In this document: piece by piece, positions 53,896 to 63,658 of the stretch | Layout: the number at the start of each line of letters is the position of its first letter | Numbering within the stretch: the first letter of the stretch is position 1 | Source: Pseudomonas fluorescens | Lineage (GTDB): Bacteria; Pseudomonadota; Gammaproteobacteria; Pseudomonadales; Pseudomonadaceae | NCBI RefSeq assembly: GCF_001708445.1 | Contig: NZ_CP015637.1 | Coordinates: 6,573,001 to 6,637,000, forward strand | Direction of reading: 5' to 3' | Length of the DNA: 64,000 bases | Notes under the pieces: generated by a model | What the model saw: only the letters and a program-made list of their open reading frames with translations | Told to the model about the DNA's origin: nothing | Databases searched by the model: none | Program-made: the position numbers and the translations under genes

Positions 53896-56800
53896 AGGCG
53901 TTTTTCAGTTTCATGATTCGCTGGGTGATCCCCGTACTGGGCCTGATCGCCCTGAGCCTGATCATCTGGTTTGTGGGGCCGTTGCTCGATGGGCTGGTTC
54001 CGGAAGGGCGGCGCTGGGCGCTGATCGTGCTGATCTTTGCGGTGTGGATTGCCTATCGGGTGTTCCGCATCATCCAGGCGCGCCGTCAGGCGGCCGAAGT
54101 GATGCGCAGCCTGGCGGCGGAAACCCCGGCCGACCCCAACAGCGTGGCCACCGCCGAAGAATTGTCGAGCTTGCGCCAGCGCATGGACGAAGCCTTGGCC
54201 CTGTTGAAAAAGGCCAAGCTTGGTGGTGACGAACGCCGCAATCTCTATGAGCTGCCGTGGTACGTGATCATCGGCCCGCCAGGCTCGGGCAAGACCACTG
54301 CGCTGGTCAATTCCGGGCTGCATTTCCCGCTGGCCGCGCAACTGGGCGCCGGTGCGGTGCGTGGTGTCGGCGGCACGCGCAATTGCGACTGGTGGTTTAC
54401 CGACCAGGCGGTATTGCTCGACACCGCAGGCCGCTATACCACCCAGGACAGCAATTCCACGGTGGATAAAGCCGCCTGGCTGGGCTTTCTCGACCTGCTG
54501 AAAAAGCAGCGCTCGCGTCGCCCGATCGATGGTGCCTTTATCGCGATCAGCCTGTCTGACCTGCTGCTGGGCACCGACGCCGAACGCGCCGCCCATGCGG
54601 CGGCGATCCGCCTGCGTATCCAGGAGCTGTACACCCAATTGGGCGTGCGTTTCCCGATCTACCTGATGCTGACCAAGCTCGACCTGGTGCCGGGCTTCAT
54701 GGAGTTCTTCGACAACCTGAGCAAGGAAGAACGCGCCCAGGTGTGGGGCATGACCTTTGCCCTGGATGACGGCAAGAACAGCGACAGCCCGCTGGCCCAC
54801 CTGCAAAGCGAATTCGCCGGCCTGGAACAGCGCCTCAACGAACGCCTGGTGGAGCGCCTGCAACAGGAGCGCGACCCGGCGCGGCGCGACCTGATCTACG
54901 GTTTCCCGCAACAGTTCGGCGCCCTGAAGGATTGCCTGCAAAGCTTCCTCGAAGGTGTATTCAAGCCCAACGCCTTTGAAGAACGCGTGTTGCTGCGCGG
55001 GGTGTACTTCACCAGCGGTACCCAGGAAGGCAGCCCGATTGACCGCCTGATTGGCGCCATGGCCCAGAGCATGAACCTGGACCGCCAGCACCTGGCGCGC
55101 CAGAGCGGTACCGGGCGCAGTTACTTCATCGAAAAACTCTTCACCGCCGTGGCTTTTGCCGAACGTGGACTGGTGGGTGTGAACCCGAAAGTTGAGCGCC
55201 GGCGCAAGTGGATCGCACGCGGTGTGCTCGCGGCCACCGTGGCCTTGGTGATCGTGGTCAGCAGCTTGTGGTGGGTGAGTTATCGCGCCAACCAGGCGTA
55301 TATCGCCCAGGTCGATCAGAAGGTCGCGCCCCTGGGCCAGACCGTCCAGAACCTCAGCCCGGCGCAGCGCGAAGTGCTGGCCGTGCTACCGCTGCTCAAT
55401 GCGGTGAAGAACCTGGCAGGCGATTCGCCCAACTGGTCCGAGGGCCTTGGGCTGTATCAAGGCGACATGCTGGAAGCCGAGTCCGCCAGCGTCTACCGCA
55501 AGCTGCTGATCGCGGTCTTCGCGCCACGCCTGGTGACGCGTATCGAAGAGCAACTGCACGGCGGCGGCAATTCCGACTTCCTTTACGAGGGCCTCAAGGC
55601 CTACCTGATGCTCGCCGACACCGAGCATTACGACCCGGACTTCATCAAGGCCTGGATCGCCCTCGATTGGGACCGCAACCTGCCCCGTGACCTGCCCGCC
55701 GATCAGCGCCAGGCGCTGGCCGGGCACCTGCAGGCGTTGTTCGAACGGCACCCGCCGAGCGCACGCCTCGATCCGCGTTTGATCGAAGACCTGCGTCGCC
55801 AGTTGCAACAACTGCCGGTGGCCCAGCGCGTCTACGACCGGGTCAAGCGTCAGAAATTGCCTGAAGGCATCCCGGACTTCCGCATCAACGAAGCCGCCGG
55901 CCGTGATGCTGCGCTGGTGTTCAGCCGCAAAAGTGGCAAGCCGCTGGGTGAGCCGCTGAGTGGTTTCTTTACCGCCAAGGGCTATCGCCAGGCGTTCCTG
56001 CTGAGCAGCCTGAACCAGACCGGTACCCTGGCCGAAGAGCAATGGGTACTGGGCCGTGAGCAGGCCGACCAGCAGAACGTGGTCAGCCTGGCCGCCGATG
56101 TGCGTCGCCTGTACTTCCAGGACTACCAGCGCCAGTGGGATGCGTTGCTCGCCGACATCGACTTTGTACCGATCACCAGCGTGGCCCAGGCAGCCGATGT
56201 GCTGCGGGTGATTTCCGGACCCACCTCGCCGCTGAAAAAACTGCTGGTGGCGGTGGCCAAGGAAACCGACCTGCAAGCGGAAGAGCGCCAATTGGCCGCC
56301 AAGGGTGTACCGGTGGAAGGTGGGGTGGACAAGCTCAAGGAGCGCCTGGGCAGCCTGCTCGGCCAGGAGCAACCGACCGCGAATGCCCCGGCCGCCGCGG
56401 ATGATCCGGTGACCGCACACTTCGCCGAACTCAACAGCATCGTCAGCAAGAACGAAGGCGAACCGGCTGCCATCGACGGCCTGTTGTCGGACATGAATGC
56501 GCTATATGTGCAGGTCAGCGCCATGGTCGGTGCCAGCGGCGACGCCTTGCTGGGTGAGGCGAAGAACCAGGCGGCGGCTGCGGCCACGCGGGTCAGCCTG
56601 AATGCCGAGCGCCAGCCCCCTTTGGTGCAAGGCATGGTCAAGTCGGTGGTCAACTCCACCACCAACAGCATGATGGGCGGTGTGCGTAACCAACTGAACG
56701 CGGCCTGGGTCAGCGAAGTGGTCAACGTGTATCGTCAGTCCCTGGCAGGGCGCTACCCGATGTCGCCGGGCAGTACGCGTGACGCCACCCTGGATGACTT

Positions 56801-57392
56801 CGGGCAGTTCTTTGGCGTGGGCGGGGTGATGGACAATTACTTCCGCAAGTACCTGCAGCCGTATGTGGACACCTCGGCGCAGACCTGGCGCTGGCAGCCG
56901 GGCGCGGCGCAGAAGCTCGGGATTGCACCGGGCGTGCTGCAAACCTTCCAGCGTGCCGCGACGATCCGCGATGCGTTCTTCCGCTCCGGGGGTACCCAAC
57001 CCATCGTGCGCTTCGAACTCAAGCCAGTGTCGATGGACCCGAGCATTACCCAGTTCCTGCTTGACCTTGACGGCCAGCAACTGAGCTACGACCACGGCCC
57101 GAGCCGCCCGGTGGCGATGCAATGGCCAAACCCCGGCAGCATTGGTGTGGTGCGAATTTCCATCATGCCGCCGTCGGCCAGTGGCCGCTCCGGTGTGACC
57201 CTGGATGGCCCGTGGGCTTGGTTCCGCCTGTTGGAGCAATCGGACCTTACCGCCGGCAACTCGCCTGATCGCTTTAACCTGCGCCTGCGTGTGGATGGGG
57301 CGAGCATCGCCTACGAGTTGCGCGCCAACAGCGCCTTCAATCCGTTCAAGAGTCGCGTGCTCAGCGGCTTCAGCCTGCCGGAGCGGTTATGA
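53892..57392 (+). CDS. tssM: Type VI secretion membrane subunit TssM (IcmF)
   Basis: TssM is the inner-membrane scaffold that spans to TssJ. The 1166-residue protein has two N-terminal membrane segments (about 8-27 and 36-56), a cytoplasmic NTPase-like domain with an intact Walker A GPPGSGKTT (around 130-138) and DTAGRYTTQD, a third membrane segment (about 440-460), and a long periplasmic IcmF/DUF1215 region ending in the TssJ-binding beta domain (SKSR...FSLPERL). The start is a GTG overlapping the tssL stop. Full length for the family. Confidence 0.96.
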   Translation: MKAFFSFMIRWVIPVLGLIALSLIIWFVGPLLDGLVPEGRRWALIVLIFAVWIAYRVFRIIQARRQAAEVMRSLAAETPADPNSVATAEELSSLRQRMDEALALLKKAKLGGDERRNLYELPWYVIIGPPGSGKTTALVNSGLHFPLAAQLGAGAVRGVGGTRNCDWWFTDQAVLLDTAGRYTTQDSNSTVDKAAWLGFLDLLKKQRSRRPIDGAFIAISLSDLLLGTDAERAAHAAAIRLRIQELYTQLGVRFPIYLMLTKLDLVPGFMEFFDNLSKEERAQVWGMTFALDDGKNSDSPLAHLQSEFAGLEQRLNERLVERLQQERDPARRDLIYGFPQQFGALKDCLQSFLEGVFKPNAFEERVLLRGVYFTSGTQEGSPIDRLIGAMAQSMNLDRQHLARQSGTGRSYFIEKLFTAVAFAERGLVGVNPKVERRRKWIARGVLAATVALVIVVSSLWWVSYRANQAYIAQVDQKVAPLGQTVQNLSPAQREVLAVLPLLNAVKNLAGDSPNWSEGLGLYQGDMLEAESASVYRKLLIAVFAPRLVTRIEEQLHGGGNSDFLYEGLKAYLMLADTEHYDPDFIKAWIALDWDRNLPRDLPADQRQALAGHLQALFERHPPSARLDPRLIEDLRRQLQQLPVAQRVYDRVKRQKLPEGIPDFRINEAAGRDAALVFSRKSGKPLGEPLSGFFTAKGYRQAFLLSSLNQTGTLAEEQWVLGREQADQQNVVSLAADVRRLYFQDYQRQWDALLADIDFVPITSVAQAADVLRVISGPTSPLKKLLVAVAKETDLQAEERQLAAKGVPVEGGVDKLKERLGSLLGQEQPTANAPAAADDPVTAHFAELNSIVSKNEGEPAAIDGLLSDMNALYVQVSAMVGASGDALLGEAKNQAAAAATRVSLNAERQPPLVQGMVKSVVNSTTNSMMGGVRNQLNAAWVSEVVNVYRQSLAGRYPMSPGSTRDATLDDFGQFFGVGGVMDNYFRKYLQPYVDTSAQTWRWQPGAAQKLGIAPGVLQTFQRAATIRDAFFRSGGTQPIVRFELKPVSMDPSITQFLLDLDGQQLSYDHGPSRPVAMQWPNPGSIGVVRISIMPPSASGRSGVTLDGPWAWFRLLEQSDLTAGNSPDRFNLRLRVDGASIAYELRANSAFNPFKSRVLSGFSLPERL

Positions 57393-58042
57393 CGACGCTG
57401 GGTTTCTACGGCAAGTTGGCCAGTCGTGGGGACTTTGTCAGCCGCGCCTTGCCCCAGAGCTTTATTGGCCCATGGGACAGCTGGTTGGCGGCGGGTTTGC
57501 TCGCCAGCCAGCAGAGCCTGGGCGCCGAGTGGCTCAACGTGTACCTGGTCAGCCCGCTGTGGCGCTTTGTGTTGGCGCCGGGTGTGTGCGGACCGAACGC
57601 GGCGGCGGGCGTGGTGATGCCGAGCATCGATCGGGTGGGGCGGTATTTCCCGCTGGCGGTGGTGGCCTTGCTCGATCACGACACCAACCCGGCTTCTCTG
57701 GTGGGCGGTCCGGACACCTGGTTCGAACAGGCCGAAGAGCTGTTGCTCGGCACCCTCGATGCCGACGCTACCTTTGAACGCTTCAACGATGGCCTCGACA
57801 GCTTGGGCTTGCCGGCGATTGAGCCGCGAGCGGTCGACAGCCGTTTCGCCGGCCTGCAACGTGTGGCCGCCACCGAGCCCCACCAGCGCATGACCGCGCT
57901 CGCCGAACAGGCCTGCGACGGTGCCAGCCTGTGGTGGGGCCGTGGTTCGCAGACGATTTCCCCTGGTTTATTGCGGTGTCAGGGCCTGCCCGCCACCGGC
58001 GATTTTGCGCAGTTTTTGCTCGGACAAGAGGGTGTGATGTAG
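57389..58042 (+). CDS. tagF: Type VI secretion regulator TagF
   Basis: TagF (DUF2094, ImpM family) is a post-translational repressor of H1-type T6SS activity that acts on Fha. The 217-residue protein has the family opening GFYGKLASRGDFVSRALPQSFIGPWDSWL and MPSIDRVGRYFPLAVVALL. In some bacteria TagF is fused to PppA; here the two are separate but adjacent. The ATG at 57389 overlaps the tssM stop by four bases. Confidence 0.93.
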   Translation: MTTLGFYGKLASRGDFVSRALPQSFIGPWDSWLAAGLLASQQSLGAEWLNVYLVSPLWRFVLAPGVCGPNAAAGVVMPSIDRVGRYFPLAVVALLDHDTNPASLVGGPDTWFEQAEELLLGTLDADATFERFNDGLDSLGLPAIEPRAVDSRFAGLQRVAATEPHQRMTALAEQACDGASLWWGRGSQTISPGLLRCQGLPATGDFAQFLLGQEGVM

Positions 58043-58762
58043 ATGGGGGCGACGTATGTATCCGCGAGCAAAAGCCATGTGGGCATGGTCCGCCAGGTCA
58101 ACGAAGACGCCTGCCTGGACCTGCCGGAAAACCGCCTGTGGGTGGTGGCCGACGGCATGGGCGGGCATGCGGCGGGGGATTACGTCAGCAGCCTGATCGT
58201 CGACAGCTTGCGCAGCGTGCCGCTGGGTCGGTCCCTCGAGGAATACTCGGCGGCCTTGCGCAATGACCTGCTCCGTATCAATGCCGCCGTGCGTGAAGAA
58301 ACCGCCAACCGTGGTGTGACCATGATGGGCAGCACCGTGGTGGTGCTCGCCGCCCGCGGCTTGCGCGGTGTGTGCCTGTGGGCTGGTGACAGTCGCCTGT
58401 ACCGCCTGCGCGACGGCGTGCTCGAAGGTATCTCCCGCGACCACAGCTACGTGCAGGACCTGCAAGACAGCGGCCTGCTCAGCGAAGCCGACGCGCGCGT
58501 GCACCCGCGCGCCAACATCGTCACCCGCGCCATTGGCGTAGAGGCCCAGTTGGAACTGGCGGTGGTCGACCTGTTGATCGCCCCGGGTGACAGCTACCTG
58601 CTGTGCAGCGATGGCCTGAACAAGACCGTCGAAGACCATGAGATCCGCGAAGTGCTCAGCCACGACGCGCCGGACGAAATCGTGCGCAGCCTGGTGCACC
58701 TGGGGCTTAACCGCGGCGCGCCGGACAACATCACCGCCATCGTCGTGAAGGTATCGGCATGA
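58043..58762 (+). CDS. pppA: PP2C-type serine/threonine phosphatase PppA (Stp1-like)
   Basis: PppA reverses the PpkA-dependent phosphorylation of Fha and so turns T6SS firing down. The 239-residue enzyme has the PP2C metal-site motifs: VRQVNEDACL with the NED at residues 20-22, VVADGMGGHAAG (D37-G41), MGSTVVVLA, WAGDSRLYRLRDG and, near the end, GAPDNITAIVV. It is a single-domain cytoplasmic phosphatase. Its start directly follows the tagF stop and its end overlaps ppkA. Confidence 0.95.
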   Translation: MGATYVSASKSHVGMVRQVNEDACLDLPENRLWVVADGMGGHAAGDYVSSLIVDSLRSVPLGRSLEEYSAALRNDLLRINAAVREETANRGVTMMGSTVVVLAARGLRGVCLWAGDSRLYRLRDGVLEGISRDHSYVQDLQDSGLLSEADARVHPRANIVTRAIGVEAQLELAVVDLLIAPGDSYLLCSDGLNKTVEDHEIREVLSHDAPDEIVRSLVHLGLNRGAPDNITAIVVKVSA

Positions 58763-61700
58763 ACATTGTGATTCCGGGCTACGACATCGAAGGCGAGATC
58801 GGCGAAGGCGCCATGGCCAGCGTGTACCTGGCGACCCAGCGCTCGCTGGAGCGCAAGGTGGCGTTGAAAGTGATGGCGGCGGCGCTGGCGGCCGACCCGA
58901 GTTTCTGCGAACGCTTCCTGCGCGAGGGCAAGACCCTGGCGCGCTTGTCGCACCCGCATACGGTGACCATCCATGACATCGGCAATGTCGGTGAGCTGTA
59001 CTACATGGCCATGGAGTACCTGCCCAACGGCACGCTCAAGGAGCGCATCGCCGCGGGCCTGACGCCAGAGCAGGGCGTGACGTTGATTCGCCAGATTGCC
59101 TCGGCGCTGGGCTATGCGCATGCCCAGGGGTTGGTGCACCGCGACGTCAAGCCGGCGAACATCCTGTTCCGTGCTGACGGCACTGCGGTGTTGTCGGACT
59201 TCGGTATCGCCAAGTCCCTGGACGACCGTACCCAGTTCACCCAGGCCGGGTTTGCGGTGGGCACGCCGAGCTACATGAGTCCGGAGCAGGCACGGGGCCA
59301 GGAGATCGATGGCCGTGCCGACCTCTACGCGCTGGGCGTGGTGCTGTATGAAATCCTCGTCGGCAAGCTGCCGTATAACGGCACCGATGCGCTGTCCACG
59401 GCGCTGGCGCACCTGACCGAACCCTTGCCGGAGTTGCCGGTGCACCATGGCCGTTATCAGGGTGTGCTGCGCAAGCTGTTGGCCAAGGACCCGGCGGAGC
59501 GTTTCCCGGATGCGGCGGCGTTGCTGGCGGCACTGGACCAGCTGCCGGCGGACTCGCCAGAGGCCACGCTGGTGCGGCCGTTGCCGATCCCGCTGAGTTT
59601 TGATCTGGCGGGCATGACGCCCGTCACCATCGACATCCCGACCGACAAACCCCAGCCGCAACCGGTGCGCCAGCCGGTGGTGACACCGACCCAGCATAAC
59701 GCCGTGTCCGAGCAGCGCCGTGGGCCGGTGTTGGCACTGGCCGCCGTGGCGGTGGCCGTGGCATTGGCCATTGGTGGCGGCAGCTACTGGTGGTTGAGCG
59801 GCCGTGATGAACCGGCCAAGCCGCCGGTTGCCGTCGTGCCGCAGGCCAAGCCGCCTGCGGCGGTAGCCGAAGTGCCACAAGCAACGCCACCCGTGGCGGT
59901 GGCTGAAGTGGATGGCGGCCAACGTCCGTTGTTGATGGCCGGCAAGAGGACCCTGTTCCAGCGTGTCCTCAGCAAGCCCGGCGCCAAACTGTCGAATGAG
60001 GCCGGCAGCACGTCGGGCAAGGCCCTGCCGGCGTTCTCCGTGCTCTACGTGTATCAGCGCAAAGACGTCGACGGCAGCCCGTGGGTTCGTGTCGGCGCCG
60101 CCACCGATGGCCGCAGCGACGGTTGGTTGCCCGCCGCCCAGGTCAGCGACTGGAAGCAAAGCCTGGTGCTCAAGTTCACCGAGCGCTCCGGCCGGGCGCC
60201 GGTGATGTTCCTGCGCCAATCCGCCGAAGTGGAAAAGCTGCTGGCTGATCCTGCCGCGGCCAAAGGCGTGTTGGCCAAGGCGCAGAAAAACAGCGAAGAC
60301 AACGGCCAGGTCCTGGCCTTGGAGCCGGCTGCCAGTGCGGTGCCGCAGAACCAGTTCTACCTGTTGCCGATCTTCGACTCCAAAGAGAGCTTCGACGAAA
60401 ACGGCCAGCCGGTGCAGTTGCTGAATGTCGCGTCCATCGACCCTGGCAGCAGCGCGGCCGCCAAGCCTGCAACGCCGGTGATGAGCGCCAATGCCGACGC
60501 CTTCCGCACCGCCGTGGTGCTGGTGGTCGATACCACCGTTTCCATGCAGCCCTATATCGACCAGGTTCGCGACGTGGTGCACGAACTGCAAACCCGCATT
60601 GCCGAGCGTGGCGAACTGGACAGTGTCAGCTTCGGCCTGGTCGGTTTTCGCAACAGCATCAAGAAAACCCCGGGCCTGGAATACGTGGCCAAGACCTTGA
60701 TCAGCCTTGACCAGGGCCGCGACCCGCAACGCTTTCTCGACATGGCGCGCCAGGTCAAGGCGTCCACGGTGTCCAGCCATTCCTTCAACGAAGATGCGTT
60801 TGCCGGGGTGATGCAGGCCGTGGAAGGCATGGACTGGTCCGGCTATGGCGGGCGGATCATCCTGCTGGTCACCGACGCTGGCGCCCTGCGCAAGAACGAC
60901 CCGTTCGCCGCCACTCAGATGAACGAAGCCGAAGTGCGCCAGGCCGCGCTGGGCAAGCAGATCAAGATCTACGCCCTGCACCTGCGCACCGACGCTGGCA
61001 AGAAAACCCACGCCGGCGCCGAGAGCCAATACCGTGTCCTCACCGCCGACGCCAACCCACAGATCGGCGACCTGTACACGCCGGTACCGGGGGGGGATGT
61101 GCGCAAGTTGGGTGAGCGGGTCGATGAGATCGGCACGGTGTTCGCCAACCTAGTGCACCAAGTGCGCAGCAACACGCCGCAGCCGGTGCCGTTGCTGAGT
61201 GGCGCGCCGAGCCTGGCGGATAAATCCGCGGCGGTCGGCTATGCCATGCACATGGACTTCCTCGGCCGCAAAGCCGCGAGCCAGGCGCCGCAACTGGTCA
61301 GCGCCTGGACCGCCGACCGCGACCTGACCAACCCGGCACTGCCGGCGTTCCAGGTGTGTGTGATGTTGACCAAATTGCAGCTCAATGACCTGCAACAGTC
61401 GCTGAAACTGATCGTCGATGCCGCGCGCAAAACCCAGACTTCACCCAAGGATTTCTTCCAGGAAATCGCCAGCGCCTCAGCCTATATGAGCCGTGATCCG
61501 CAAGCCCTGCGCAAGGGCGGCAACCTGGCCGATGGCGGGATTCTCGGCGAGTACCTGGAAGGCCTGCCGTACCGCAGCAAGTCGCTGAATATGACCCAGG
61601 ATTTGTGGTTGTCGTTGAGCGTGGCCGAGCAGGAAGACTTTATCGACGAGCTGGATTCGAAGATCCGCCTCTACGAAACCTTCCACAATGACGTGGCCAA

Positions 61701-61770
61701 CTGGGTCCGTTTCGGCGATGCCGAGCCGGGTGATGCGTTGTACCGCGTACCCTTGTCGACGCTGCCGTAA
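58759..61770 (+). CDS. ppkA: Serine/threonine protein kinase PpkA with periplasmic von Willebrand A domain
   Basis: PpkA phosphorylates Fha on the cytoplasmic side after an envelope signal. The 1003-residue protein has a Hanks-type kinase domain (about residues 7-265): glycine loop GEGAMASV 15-22, K37, HRDVKPAN 127-134 and DFG 147-149. A linker, one membrane segment (about 323-342), a proline-rich stretch, an SH3-like region (about 420-480) and a von Willebrand A domain (about 575-770, VVLVVDTTVSMQPYIDQV with the DxTxS MIDAS variant) follow. All catalytic residues are present. It overlaps pppA by four bases and tagT by one base. Confidence 0.95.
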   Translation: MNIVIPGYDIEGEIGEGAMASVYLATQRSLERKVALKVMAAALAADPSFCERFLREGKTLARLSHPHTVTIHDIGNVGELYYMAMEYLPNGTLKERIAAGLTPEQGVTLIRQIASALGYAHAQGLVHRDVKPANILFRADGTAVLSDFGIAKSLDDRTQFTQAGFAVGTPSYMSPEQARGQEIDGRADLYALGVVLYEILVGKLPYNGTDALSTALAHLTEPLPELPVHHGRYQGVLRKLLAKDPAERFPDAAALLAALDQLPADSPEATLVRPLPIPLSFDLAGMTPVTIDIPTDKPQPQPVRQPVVTPTQHNAVSEQRRGPVLALAAVAVAVALAIGGGSYWWLSGRDEPAKPPVAVVPQAKPPAAVAEVPQATPPVAVAEVDGGQRPLLMAGKRTLFQRVLSKPGAKLSNEAGSTSGKALPAFSVLYVYQRKDVDGSPWVRVGAATDGRSDGWLPAAQVSDWKQSLVLKFTERSGRAPVMFLRQSAEVEKLLADPAAAKGVLAKAQKNSEDNGQVLALEPAASAVPQNQFYLLPIFDSKESFDENGQPVQLLNVASIDPGSSAAAKPATPVMSANADAFRTAVVLVVDTTVSMQPYIDQVRDVVHELQTRIAERGELDSVSFGLVGFRNSIKKTPGLEYVAKTLISLDQGRDPQRFLDMARQVKASTVSSHSFNEDAFAGVMQAVEGMDWSGYGGRIILLVTDAGALRKNDPFAATQMNEAEVRQAALGKQIKIYALHLRTDAGKKTHAGAESQYRVLTADANPQIGDLYTPVPGGDVRKLGERVDEIGTVFANLVHQVRSNTPQPVPLLSGAPSLADKSAAVGYAMHMDFLGRKAASQAPQLVSAWTADRDLTNPALPAFQVCVMLTKLQLNDLQQSLKLIVDAARKTQTSPKDFFQEIASASAYMSRDPQALRKGGNLADGGILGEYLEGLPYRSKSLNMTQDLWLSLSVAEQEDFIDELDSKIRLYETFHNDVANWVRFGDAEPGDALYRVPLSTLP

Positions 61771-62474
61771 TGCTGAACCTGAGTGCGGTGCACAAGAGCC
61801 GGGGTGTCGGCAGCCAGCGTTACAGCTTGGTGATCCCGGCGCTGCACCTGCGTGCCGGGGAGCAGTTGGCGATTGTCGGGCCGAGCGGGTGCGGCAAGAG
61901 CACCTTGCTGGATCTGCTGGCGCTGGTATTGGCGCCTGATCAGGTGGGCCGGTTCGAATTCAATCAGCAGGACATTGGCGGGCTGTGGCGTGCCGATCAG
62001 CAATCCACCCTGGCCGCGCTGCGCAGCCAACACCTGGGCTATGTGCTGCAAACCGGCGGGCTGCTGGGCTTTCTGGATGTACGCAGCAATATCGCGCTGT
62101 CGCGGCAACTGCTGGGGTTGAAGGACGATGGCAGCGTGGCGCGCCTGGCTGAACAGCTGGAGATCAGCGACCAGTTGGCCAAGAAGCCGGCGGCCCTGTC
62201 AGTGGGCCAGCGCCAACGCGTGAGCTGCGCGCGCGCTTTGGCCCATGCGCCGCAGTTGGTGCTGGCTGATGAACCCACCGCGTCCCTTGACCCATTGAAT
62301 GCCGAACGCGTCATGCAGGCGCTGCTGGCCCAGGCCCGCGAGCATCGCGCCGCCTGTGTGATCGCCACCCATGACGAACCCCTGGCCCGCGCCAGCGGCT
62401 TGCAGGTGCGGCGCATCAGCTGTCGCCGCGACGCCGACGGCGGCGTCACCGCGACCCTCGGGGAGGCGTGCTGA
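61770..62474 (+). CDS. tagT: T6SS-associated ABC transporter ATP-binding protein TagT
   Basis: TagT with TagS forms an inner-membrane ABC complex of the TagQRST module that acts upstream of PpkA in the threonine phosphorylation pathway. The 234-residue LolD-like ATPase has Walker [12 protein letters not shown] (around residue 34), signature LSVGQRQRV and Walker B VLADEPTASLDP. It starts at the ATG overlapping the ppkA stop (TAATG). The specific name relies on the T6SS context; the domain call is secure. Confidence 0.9.
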   Translation: MLNLSAVHKSRGVGSQRYSLVIPALHLRAGEQLAIVGPSGCGKSTLLDLLALVLAPDQVGRFEFNQQDIGGLWRADQQSTLAALRSQHLGYVLQTGGLLGFLDVRSNIALSRQLLGLKDDGSVARLAEQLEISDQLAKKPAALSVGQRQRVSCARALAHAPQLVLADEPTASLDPLNAERVMQALLAQAREHRAACVIATHDEPLARASGLQVRRISCRRDADGGVTATLGEAC

Positions 62475-63658
62475 TGCGTATCCCTCTGGTGGCGTCCCTG
62501 GCCTGGCAGGATTACCGCAACGATGCCTGGCTGTCGGCCTGCTCGGTGTTGGCGCTGGTGGCGGTGATCGCGCCGTTGCTGGTGTTATTCGGCCTGAAAT
62601 TTGGACTGGTTAGCAGTTTGACCGAACGTTTGGAGACCGATCCGGCCACCCGTGAAATTATTCCGTTGGGCGGTGGTCGATTCAGCAGCGCATTTGTCGA
62701 ACAGCTCGGCCAGCGCAGCGATGTGGCGTTCGCCTTACCACGCACGCGGCAGATTGCGGCGACGGCGCAGGTCGGCACGCTGACCTTGGAAATGCTGCCG
62801 ACGGCTGCGAGTGACCCGTTGTTGAGCGGCCTGCCGATGCCCAAGGGCCTGGACCAGATCGTGCTGAGCCACACCGCTGCCGAGAAGCTCGCGGCACGGC
62901 CGGGGGATTGGTTGGAGACCAGTTTTGCGCGGCAAGTGGCGGGACGTGTAGAAGCCCAGCGCACACGCTTGCAGGTACTGGCGGTGCTGCCGCTGGAAGC
63001 CTTCGCGCGTGATGGGTTGTTTGCCGATTTGAGATTGCTGGAAGCGGCGGAAGATTACCGCGATGGCCGTGCGGTACCGGCGTTGGGTTGGGCCGGTGAT
63101 GAGGTGGCTGTGAGCGAGCAGCGGGTATACCCGGCATTTCGCCTGTATGCGCGCAGCCTCACCGATGTGGAACCGCTGCGGGTGTATTTCGCCGCGCAGA
63201 ATCTGTTGGTGTCGACCCAGGCGCAGACCATCGCCCAGGTGCAGTCGTTGAGCCGCAACCTGTCGATCGTGTTCTGGATCATCGCCGGGTTGGCCTTGGC
63301 GGGGGCGTTTGCGGCGATCTTCGCCGGGGCGCTGGCCGCCGTGGCGCGCAAGCGCCGGGAACTGTCGGTGTTGCGCCTGTTGGGTTTTTCCACCGGCGCA
63401 CTGTTGCTGTTTGTGGTGGTGCAGGCGCTGTACAGCGCAGGGTTTGCCGCCTTGCTCAGTGCCGGGCTGTATGGCCTGGCCGAGACAGCGGTGAATAAGT
63501 TATTCGTGCAGGTGCCGGGCGAATACGCCAGCCACCTGCTGGCGCGTCACTACGGCCTGGCCCTGGTTGCAGTCCTCGGCGTCAGCGCCGTGGCGGCGGC
63601 CTGTGGCGGTTGGCGAGTGGCGCGTATCCAGGCTTCTGAAGGAATCAGAGATGTATAA
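62474..63658 (+). CDS. tagS: T6SS-associated ABC transporter permease TagS (FtsX-like)
   Basis: A 394-residue FtsX/MacB-type permease: an N-terminal membrane segment (about 25-47), a large periplasmic loop and three C-terminal segments starting at about 265 (IVFWIIAGLALAGAFAAIFAGAL, then ALLLFVVVQALYSAGFAALLSAG and GLALVAVLGVSAVAAACGG). Such permeases transmit mechanical signals rather than transport, consistent with TagS sensing envelope damage. I chose the ATG at 62474, which overlaps the tagT stop; a CTG-region extension of two codons is not needed. Confidence 0.9.
   Translation: MRIPLVASLAWQDYRNDAWLSACSVLALVAVIAPLLVLFGLKFGLVSSLTERLETDPATREIIPLGGGRFSSAFVEQLGQRSDVAFALPRTRQIAATAQVGTLTLEMLPTAASDPLLSGLPMPKGLDQIVLSHTAAEKLAARPGDWLETSFARQVAGRVEAQRTRLQVLAVLPLEAFARDGLFADLRLLEAAEDYRDGRAVPALGWAGDEVAVSEQRVYPAFRLYARSLTDVEPLRVYFAAQNLLVSTQAQTIAQVQSLSRNLSIVFWIIAGLALAGAFAAIFAGALAAVARKRRELSVLRLLGFSTGALLLFVVVQALYSAGFAALLSAGLYGLAETAVNKLFVQVPGEYASHLLARHYGLALVAVLGVSAVAAACGGWRVARIQASEGIRDV

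Noticed and set aside
58594..61029. 811-codon open frame antisense to ppkA
   Set aside because: Same reason: antisense shadow rich in Gly, His, Gln and Arg without motifs.
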